The notes under the pieces were generated by a model. It had not been told where the DNA came from. It worked only from the letters and a program-made list of their open reading frames with translations, and searched no databases. Positions 58,630 to 64,000 of a DNA stretch of 64,000 nucleotides are shown here, piece by piece. A program made the position numbers and the translations under genes. How positions within the stretch are numbered: position 1 is the first letter of the stretch; each line of letters starts with the position of its first letter. This DNA is from Henriciella mobilis (GTDB taxonomy: Bacteria > Pseudomonadota > Alphaproteobacteria > Caulobacterales > Hyphomonadaceae), in contig NZ_QWFZ01000032.1 in NCBI RefSeq assembly GCF_003576315.1, forward strand, positions 24,932 through 88,931. Reading direction: 5' to 3'.

Positions 58630-59934
58630 CTAGTGTGCGTGGCCGTCGCCGAAAGCGTCTTTTTCAAGCTGCGCTTTCAGGGTGAAGGCGCCCTCGGCAA
58701 CGAATGCTTCGTCGGCCTCGAGCCCGGAAATGATCTCGGTATAGCTGCCTGCACTCTCTCCTGTGCGGACCTCGCGCGGTTCGAACCCGTCATCGGTCGG
58801 GACGAAGACCGAAATCCTGTCCTCGACGCTGACGATCGCATCGGAGGGAACGCGCACGACGGGGCGCCCCTCTCCCGTGTCGATCCGCGCCGTTACGAAC
58901 TGACCGGGCTTCAGCCTGTGTTCGGCATTGTCGACAATGACCCGCGCGGTCGCAGTGCGGGATGCCTCATTGATGACAGGCAGGACATTTGAAATTGTCC
59001 CCTCGGCCAGGACGCGGCCATCTTCCTGCTGGAAGGTCACGGTCTGGCCTTCGCTGACCTTGCCGAGATCTTCCTTGTAGACGGCGATGTCGGCCCAGAC
59101 GACGCTATCATCGATGATGACAAAGATGGGCGCGCCGCCAGCCGATACGGTTTCTCCAAGAGAAACGCTCCGCTGAATCACCTCTCCGGCAAGGGGAGCC
59201 GTCACATAGGCTTGTGCAAGCGACCCGTCCGCAGCCTCATTAAGCTTGTCCAGTGTGCCATGACCAATGCCGATCGCATGAAGCCTGTTTTCAGCAGCTT
59301 CCCGGCCGGCATTGGCTGCGGCGAATGCCGCACGCGCCGACTGCAGATCGGCCTCGGCGGTGATTTTCTGCTCCCAGAGGTTTTCCTCACGCTCAAGCTC
59401 GGCTTGCGCGAGGCGCTCGGCGCTCAGGGCATTCAGATAATCGGCCTTTAGGCCGGCGAGTTCACGACTGGTCAGCCGGGCAAGCGTGGCGCCGGCTTTC
59501 ACGATATCGCCTTCGCCTGCATAAAGTTGGGCAACGGTGCCCTCGACCTGTGGCGAGACCCTTGCGACACGGTCCGCATCGAAACGGATCTCGGCCGGCA
59601 GTTCCAGCTGGCCCGAAACCGCTCCGGTTTGGGCTCGCCCGGTCCGGATACCGGCAGCTTCCGCCTCCTCGGCGGTCAGCTCGACATGATCGCCGCCTTC
59701 ACCTTCGTGTTCGGTATGACCGCCTCCTTCTTCATGTCCCTCATGATCGTCGCCATCGGCCTCATCATGGCTTTCATGCTCCTCATCACTACCGTCTTCG
59801 TGGTCGTCATGGCCATCTTCGGCTTGTGGGGGCGTCCGGTTTGCACCAGACGAATCGGAGGCGTCACTGCCGCAAGCACTAAGATACAAAAGCGCTGGCG
59901 AAAGCAGCGCCGCATAGAATAAATTCAGTTTCAT
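58630..59934 (-). CDS. czcB: CzcB-type RND adaptor with His/Asp-rich N-terminus
   Basis: The protein has 434 residues. A lipobox (LSAC, Cys21) is followed by an acidic His-rich stretch (about residues 39-85, EDGHDDHEDGSDEEHESHDE, HEGHEEGGGHTEHEGEGG) that would bind divalent metals. The adaptor core comes next (RVARVSPQVEGTVAQLYAGEGDIV, AYVTAPLAGEVIQRSVSLGE), with long hairpin helices in between. It links CzcA with the outer-membrane channel. The gene overlaps czcC by 4 bp. Confidence 0.92.
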   Translation of the reverse strand: MKLNLFYAALLSPALLYLSACGSDASDSSGANRTPPQAEDGHDDHEDGSDEEHESHDEADGDDHEGHEEGGGHTEHEGEGGDHVELTAEEAEAAGIRTGRAQTGAVSGQLELPAEIRFDADRVARVSPQVEGTVAQLYAGEGDIVKAGATLARLTSRELAGLKADYLNALSAERLAQAELEREENLWEQKITAEADLQSARAAFAAANAGREAAENRLHAIGIGHGTLDKLNEAADGSLAQAYVTAPLAGEVIQRSVSLGETVSAGGAPIFVIIDDSVVWADIAVYKEDLGKVSEGQTVTFQQEDGRVLAEGTISNVLPVINEASRTATARVIVDNAEHRLKPGQFVTARIDTGEGRPVVRVPSDAIVSVEDRISVFVPTDDGFEPREVRTGESAGSYTEIISGLEADEAFVAEGAFTLKAQLEKDAFGDGHAH

Positions 59935-61226
59935 TGGATCTCTCCTTCGAACGGCGCGGCGCCAATCAGCGCACGCAACCGCAGCGTGTATGTCTGGAGC
60001 GCCAGCCGGGCATCGATTACGGCGGCGCGGGTTTCAATCAGACTGCGCCGCGCATCGAGCGTGGCGGTCAGGTCGAACTTGCCAACCCGGTAGCCTTCGG
60101 CCGCTGAAGCGTAGGCATCTTCGGCCAGTGGCAGGGCTTCGCCCTCAAGACGCTGCAATCGGGATTTCGCGGCCCGGACCAGCGCAGCCAGGCTGGCCTG
60201 CTCGGCCCGCAACCTTGCCTCAACAGTCTGTGCTGATAGCTCGGCACTCTGGGTACGTAATCCGGCCGCCCGCGTTGCGTCCTGATTGCGGTCAAAGACC
60301 GGCAAAGGAACACTGACACCCGCCAGAAACGCGCTATCGCCCGTGTCCTCAAATCTTCGGACACCAGCCGATACGGTTATATCAGGCCATGCGCCGGCGC
60401 GGGCCCGGTCCGTCGCCGCGCTACGAGCCGTCGCTCCGGCCTTAGCCGCCGCAAGTGACGGATGAACGCCAGAATCTGGTTGAGCCGACCCACCCGCCGG
60501 ATCTGTTACGATTTCCGCAGTGCCAGACAAGACAAAGTCGATCTCTGGACTACCCCAAACGGACGCAAGCGCTAGCCCTTTGGCTTCGACCTGGCCCCGC
60601 GCACCATCCGCAACCGCCTGAAGCGCTGCTGCTTCAGCCCGCGCGCGCAGCAACTCAGGCGGAGCCGACGCTCCAGCGTCCACGCGACGCTGGACGACGC
60701 CAGAGAACTCGGATGCGAGATCGGCTGAGGCCTGAGCGACCTCGGCCATGTCGTAAGCGGCACGAAGTTCCAGATAGAGTTCCCCTGCGAGTTTCTGAGC
60801 TTCCAGGCTTCGTACAGAACATTCGGCACTCGCCAATGCGGCTTCAGCTCTGGCGGCCCGCTCGGAAAGTCTTCGTTTATCGCCAAGCTGTAAGGTCTGC
60901 GCCACTACCAGGGTCGTCTCGTAGGCATTGAAGCCTTCAAGCGATCCGCTGCCGGCAAAGTTCTCGGTTTCGACAGACAGAGATGGATTAAGCCAACGGC
61001 TCGCCTGATCGGCGTCGGCCGATGAAGCTTTCGCCTCGAGAGCCGCCGTCAGAACTTCAGGCGAAGCATTGGCGGCGCGAGCAATAGCCGCGTCGAGCGT
61101 CAGTGGTCGGGATTGATCATAGTCAGTCGCGCCGACATAGACAGAACTACACCCTTGCGCATAGGCCGTACCGGCCATGACCGGCAGGGCGAGCGCGGTG
61201 ATCGCGCTGCATATAAGAATTTTCAT
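59931..61226 (-). CDS. czcC: CzcC-type TolC-family outer membrane protein
   Basis: The protein has 431 residues. A signal peptide (to about AYAQG) is followed by two coiled TolC repeats with long Ala/Glu-rich helices (LDAAIARAANASPEVLTAALEAKASSADADQAS and similar). It provides the outer-membrane exit for CzcBA. It starts 73 bp after the small secreted protein of the operon. Confidence 0.9.
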   Translation of the reverse strand: MKILICSAITALALPVMAGTAYAQGCSSVYVGATDYDQSRPLTLDAAIARAANASPEVLTAALEAKASSADADQASRWLNPSLSVETENFAGSGSLEGFNAYETTLVVAQTLQLGDKRRLSERAARAEAALASAECSVRSLEAQKLAGELYLELRAAYDMAEVAQASADLASEFSGVVQRRVDAGASAPPELLRARAEAAALQAVADGARGQVEAKGLALASVWGSPEIDFVLSGTAEIVTDPAGGSAQPDSGVHPSLAAAKAGATARSAATDRARAGAWPDITVSAGVRRFEDTGDSAFLAGVSVPLPVFDRNQDATRAAGLRTQSAELSAQTVEARLRAEQASLAALVRAAKSRLQRLEGEALPLAEDAYASAAEGYRVGKFDLTATLDARRSLIETRAAVIDARLALQTYTLRLRALIGAAPFEGEIQ

Positions 61227-61299
61227 TTTTGCTGGTTTCCTCGTCCAGATTCAACGACAGCGAGGCCGTAGCCACGCAAAATATTCCTGTGTCGTTGGT

Positions 61300-61653
61300 C
61301 TAGGCGCGAGGAGGACGGTAAAGACCGTCTGGGCGGAGGTTCTCGAGAAAAGAACCGCCAGGCAACAAATGTTTTGTCTGCACGACAGACTTCGGAGCGC
61401 CGCTTAGATCGCCGCCGCCTATCAGATGGAAATGACAGCTTCCGCACTGATGCGCGGTATGGTCATGACCTTCATGCGATGGCTCCTTATCAGGGGCATC
61501 TTGGGCCAGCTCACTCGTAGAACATTCCTCTGCGGCCTGATCGCCCGGATGCATGATATCCGCCGCAGCCGTCATCGGCGCAATAACAAAAGCTATCGCC
61601 ATCACCATGACGAGCAACCTTCGTAAACACGTTATGACTTGGAACGGAAACAT
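61300..61653 (-). CDS. Secreted His/Cys-rich protein heading the czc operon
   Basis: The protein has 117 residues. A signal-like helix (LLVMVMAIAFVIAPMTAAA) is followed by a His/Cys-containing region (SHEGHDHTAHQCGSCHFHLIGGGD) and a basic tail. Proteins of this sort precede many czc/cus operons and probably bind metal in the periplasm. No good ribosome binding site precedes ATG 61653, so the start is uncertain. It is the first gene after the MerR-type promoter. Confidence 0.62.
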   Translation of the reverse strand: MFPFQVITCLRRLLVMVMAIAFVIAPMTAAADIMHPGDQAAEECSTSELAQDAPDKEPSHEGHDHTAHQCGSCHFHLIGGGDLSGAPKSVVQTKHLLPGGSFLENLRPDGLYRPPRA

Positions 61654-61713
61654 GATTGCTGGGCTAGCTACTTTCTTTTATGATCGGGTAAACAGGCTCA
61701 CTCTCTTTTTAGC

Positions 61714-61736
61714 ACCTCCAGTCACTGGAGGGTCAA
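61714..61736 (-). promoter_or_regulatory. MerR-type operator/promoter of the czc operon
   Basis: The dyad ACCTCCAGT-C-ACTGGAGGGT (61714-61733) is the operator pattern of PbrR/CadR/ZntR-type regulators. On the minus strand TTGACC (61731-61736) is the -35, and a 19-bp spacer leads to TAAAAA as a weak -10. The site overlaps the last codons of the regulator gene. Confidence 0.78.
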
Positions 61737-62197
61737 GCGCCTTTTGACGGAAGCCCTGCAAGCACCTCGGCGCCATCATGCTGTTCGTGCAAGCAATTCT
61801 CGTGCTGGCCAAGGGCAGCGAGTACAGAGCAGGTCCCGATCTTGCCGCCTTCGCAGGCGCGGATCATGCGCTTGAGCTCGGCCTCGAGCGCCTCCAATTG
61901 GGTCAGCCTGCGGCGAACCTCGTCAAGCTGGCGACGTGCAATCTGGTCAACCAGGACGCACTCCCTGCCTGGCTCTACCTGCAGCGAAATCAGTTCCCTT
62001 ACCGCTGAGACGGGAAACCCCAGATCCCTTGCATGACGTATAAAACGGAGACGCTCTACAGAGGCCCCTGCGTACAACCGCTGTCCGCTTGCGCTGCGTT
62101 GCGGCTCGTCGAGCAGGCCAATGGATTCATAATAGCGGATTGTCGTGACTTTTACGGCCGTCGCCCCTGACAGTTTTCCGATCGTCATCAAGGCCAT
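61733..62197 (-). CDS. MerR-family heavy-metal regulator (CadR/PbrR-like)
   Basis: This 154-residue protein has the HTH (MTIGKLSGATAVKVTTIRYYESIGLL) and dimer helix (DEVRRRLTQLEALEAELKRMIRACE). Metal-ligand candidates are Cys80, Cys115 and Cys123 and a Cys135/His-rich tail (QHENCLHEQH). ATG 62197 follows AAGGGG. It lies upstream of the czc operon on the same strand, and its operator pattern recurs ahead of the plus-strand gene at 62279. Zn, Cd or Pb are the likely metals; the sequence does not decide. Confidence 0.85.
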   Translation of the reverse strand: MALMTIGKLSGATAVKVTTIRYYESIGLLDEPQRSASGQRLYAGASVERLRFIRHARDLGFPVSAVRELISLQVEPGRECVLVDQIARRQLDEVRRRLTQLEALEAELKRMIRACEGGKIGTCSVLAALGQHENCLHEQHDGAEVLAGLPSKGA

Positions 62198-62212
62198 GAT
62201 AGCGCCCCTTGC

Positions 62213-62231
62213 CCCTCTAGTTACTGTAGAC
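62213..62231 (+). promoter_or_regulatory. Second MerR-type dyad, divergent side
   Basis: CCCTCTAGT-T-ACTGTAGAC is a close but less perfect copy of the czc operator arms. TTGCCC just before it could act as a -35 for the plus-strand gene at 62279. The site also lies over the likely promoter of the regulator gene, so it may serve autoregulation. Confidence 0.55.
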
Positions 62232-62278
62232 TGCAGGAAATAACCCTGACGGCTGAAAACACAAGCGCAGGAGGCAAC

Positions 62279-62740
62279 ATGAGTGGTGATACGACAATCC
62301 AGATACTCGGCATTGCCACAGGTGGCGCAGTTGCTGTGATTCCTATTTGGTCTGCAGCCTTCCCCGCGCAGAGAATTTGGCTCCCGCAGCGTTATTCGCG
62401 TTTCGTGGCACCAATCATCTGGAAGGGTACGATCACGAATTTCGGAGCGGCGCTGTCGATTGGGGCTTCAGGTAGGGCAACCGCTCCCGTACCCTGCTGG
62501 GCGATATTCGGCCTCGGGTTTGCCCCTCTCATCATCGCGAATATGGTGGTTTGGCGCGCAGATTTCCGGTTCGGTTTCGACGAGACACCAGGAGCCAAGG
62601 GCACACTTGCCACCACAGGGCCCTACCGCTACTCCAGCTATCCTCAATACGCTCGCAATACAAAGCTTTCTAACGGAGACGCTTCGATAAAATTCTTACG
62701 GTGCATCTCCCCTCACCGACAACGCATGGTAAAATCATAG
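62279..62740 (+). pseudogene. C-terminally truncated ICMT-like membrane protein
   Basis: ATG 62279 follows AGGAGG. The 153 residues hold three or four helices and then GPYRYSSYPQYARNTK, the start of the ICMT active-site region (GPYRYSRHPQY...), after which the match stops. The final 27 residues (KLSNGDASIKFLRCISPHRQ) do not resemble the family, so the catalytic C-terminus is lost. The gene follows a MerR-type dyad and precedes a CDF gene by 1 bp. Confidence 0.55.
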
Positions 62741-62741
62741 G

Positions 62742-63341
62742 ATGGGTAGCGAAGACTTGAAAATCGAGACGTCAGACGAGCGCCGAACTCTTCAAATCGT
62801 ACTATGGCTAAACATACTCATAGCCATTGGCTTTTTTGTCACAGGCTGGTTCGGCGACTCCAATGCCCTCCTGGCGAACGGGCTGGATAATTCCTCGGAC
62901 GCGATTGTGTATGGCTTGAGCCTGCTTGCACTTACACGTTCGCAGATCTGGAAACGCAACGCCGCTCGACTGTCAGGTGGAATGCTTCTTGTATTTGCCG
63001 TCGGCGTCGCCGGCGACGCAATCCGTCGATACTTTGAAGGATCTGAACCCCTCGGTCTCATCATGCTGGCAATGGCCGCGATTGCAGGTGTTGTAAATCT
63101 GATCTGTCTCTGGCTTTTGAAAAAAATAGAAAAGAAGGATGTAAACCTGCGAGCCGCTACAACATTTAGTTTCAATGACTTCATCTCGAATGGGGGGATC
63201 ATTCTCGCGGGCGTAATCGTACTGTGGACTGGGTCCAACTGGCCAGATCTGCTTGTCGGATTGGGAGTCGCGGCGATTGCGGTATATGGTGGAATCGATA
63301 TTCTGCGCGATGCGCATGCTGATAAGCATCAGTCAGGATGA
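62742..63341 (+). CDS. CDF-type cation transporter, membrane domain only
   Basis: The protein has 199 residues and six helices. The metal-site pattern NALLANGLDNSSDAIVYGLSLL in TM2 (Asn/Asp) and FSFNDFISNGGIILAG in TM5 are visible. The cytoplasmic C-terminal domain of classic CDF proteins is missing, as in a known short group. It would export Zn or similar ions. It is close to the MerR/czc block and ends 20 bp before an IS3 element. Confidence 0.75.
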   Translation: MGSEDLKIETSDERRTLQIVLWLNILIAIGFFVTGWFGDSNALLANGLDNSSDAIVYGLSLLALTRSQIWKRNAARLSGGMLLVFAVGVAGDAIRRYFEGSEPLGLIMLAMAAIAGVVNLICLWLLKKIEKKDVNLRAATTFSFNDFISNGGIILAGVIVLWTGSNWPDLLVGLGVAAIAVYGGIDILRDAHADKHQSG

Positions 63342-63424
63342 TGCCCCAAACCCGGAATTGGTCTGCTCCCTGAAAAGTGGTCCATTATTTGAGTTAGTTC
63401 CGGCTTCAGATATGGAGCTGAGAC

Positions 63425-63700
63425 ATGGGCAAGAGATCTACGCCTGAAGAGATTATTGCGAAGCTGCGGGAGGTGGAGGTGCGCCTTGCTCGCGGTGAGA
63501 CGACGGGTCAGGCCGTGCGTTCGATCGGCGTGACGGAGCAGACCTACTACCGGTGGCGCAAGGAGTATGGCGGGCTGCAGGTTGGCCAGGCCAAGCGGAT
63601 GAAGGAGATCGAGAAGGAGAATGCGCGGCTTCGCCGGGCGATCTCCGATCTGACCCTCGACAACCAGATCCTTCAGGAAGTCATCAAGGGAAAGTTCTAA
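63425..63700 (+). CDS. IS3-family transposase OrfA
   Basis: This 91-residue protein has an HTH (STPEEIIAKLREVEVRLARG, GQAVRSIGVTEQTYYRWRKEYGG) and a zipper helix (KEIEKENARLRRAISDLTLDNQILQEVI). It ends near a frameshift site (AAAG) that links it to orfB in the -1 frame. Confidence 0.92.
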   Translation: MGKRSTPEEIIAKLREVEVRLARGETTGQAVRSIGVTEQTYYRWRKEYGGLQVGQAKRMKEIEKENARLRRAISDLTLDNQILQEVIKGKF

Positions 63701-64000
63701 GCCCTTCACGCAAACGCGAAGCGGTCGATCATGTGGTTGAGACACTCGGCGCAACCGAGCGCCGGGCCTGCCGTGTGATCGGCCAGCACCGTTCCACTCA
63801 GCGCAAGCCGCGCGTGCCGCGTCAGGACGAGGATGTGCTGACAGCAGCCATCATCGCCCTGGCGGAACGGTTCGGCCGGTATGGCTACCGCCGGATCACG
63901 GCCCTGCTGAGACGGGATGGCTGGCATGTGAACGAGAAGCGCGTCTATCGCATCTGGCGGCGTGAGGGGCTGAAAGTGCCAATGAAACAACCGAAACGTG
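63694..64000 (+). CDS. IS3-family transposase OrfB (partial, cut by window end)
   Basis: In the -1 frame relative to orfA, the translation is SPSRKREAVDHVVETLGATE, then RRACRVIGQHRSTQRKPRVP and RFGRYGYRRITALLRRDGWHVNEKRVYRIWRREGLKV. These are the conserved N-terminal regions of IS3 OrfB. The rve integrase core lies outside the window. Confidence 0.88.

Larger units (their letters stand above)
63364..64000 (+). mobile_element. IS3-family insertion sequence (right end outside window)
   Basis: The left end is estimated at TGCTCCCTGAAAAG (from 63364), followed by orfA and orfB on the plus strand. It differs in sequence from the IS at 29720-30957. The right terminal repeat is beyond the window. 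Confidence 0.8.

Noticed and set aside
1..64000. CRISPR arrays, tRNA or rRNA genes, prophage or integrase genes
   Set aside because: No regularly spaced repeats, tRNA-like cloverleaf ends or integrase motifs were noticed on reading; a dedicated scan could still find a tRNA.

Overview
The window looks like alphaproteobacterial DNA, possibly from a Hyphomonadaceae-like marine organism. This is inferred from gene content, moderately high GC, FNR/FixK-type boxes and alphaproteobacterial family versions; no rRNA, tRNA or other phylogenetic marker is present. It is an accessory region: low-oxygen and phosphate metabolism is interleaved with copper, mercury and divalent-metal resistance, with IS3-family elements and several gene remnants between the blocks. 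No CRISPR array, integrase or replication origin was seen.

Layout. (1) 1-6.5 kb: tail of a membrane protein, a small membrane protein, a phosphate module on the minus strand (70-aa protein, PiT permease, PhoU-like DUF47 protein), polyphosphate kinase 2, cyclopropane fatty acid synthase, and an ECF sigma factor with a Cys/His tail. (2) 6.6-13 kb: CCC-motif microprotein, DUF3141/PhaC-like hydrolase, acetate kinase, phosphotransacetylase, thiolase, FabI. (3) 13-16.5 kb: YHS protein, CopB-type P-type ATPase, two small membrane proteins, isoprenylcysteine-methyltransferase-like protein. (4) 16.5-21.2 kb: an operon of MMPL/RND exporter, LolA-like protein and outer-membrane barrel protein. (5) 21.1-24.2 kb: a patatin/flavoprotein scar, an unknown secreted protein, an orphan Rieske protein, a Met/His-rich protein. 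(6) 24.2-29.7 kb: EamA transporter, a CnrYXH-like sigma/sensor/anti-sigma set, a membrane protein, copper oxidase CopA and CopB. (7) 29.7-31 kb: IS3 element beside a truncated gene. (8) 31.2-39.5 kb: ATP-grasp protein, phosphoketolase-like protein, beta-CASP hydrolase, AMP-phosphorylase-like protein, PRPP synthase, EF-hand protein. (9) 40-42.6 kb: channel remnant, DUF305 protein, MBL-rhodanese protein, CsoR-family repressor. (10) 42.7-51.6 kb: CusCBA with two CusF-like proteins and a methyltransferase. (11) 51.7-55.3 kb: mer operon with a chimeric remnant, merR and a CDF pseudogene. (12) 55.3-63.3 kb: CzcCBA with its MerR-type regulator, a truncated methyltransferase-like gene and a CDF transporter. 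(13) 63.36 kb to the end: a second IS3 element, cut by the window edge.

The best candidate for an undescribed system is the CnrYXH-like module. Four copies of a promoter-like motif (AGGG, 15-16 bp, then [G/A]CGTA) with identical spacing lie upstream of its own operon, a Met/His-rich periplasmic protein, an uncharacterised four-helix membrane protein and the CopA oxidase. This suggests a copper-envelope regulon run by a sigma factor whose relatives answer nickel and cobalt. The second theme is a phosphate-centred low-oxygen metabolic set. It has one exact and one near-exact FNR box, and combines polyphosphate kinase, phosphate import, a phosphoketolase homologue, acetyl-phosphate enzymes, an AMP-phosphorylase homologue and PRPP synthase.
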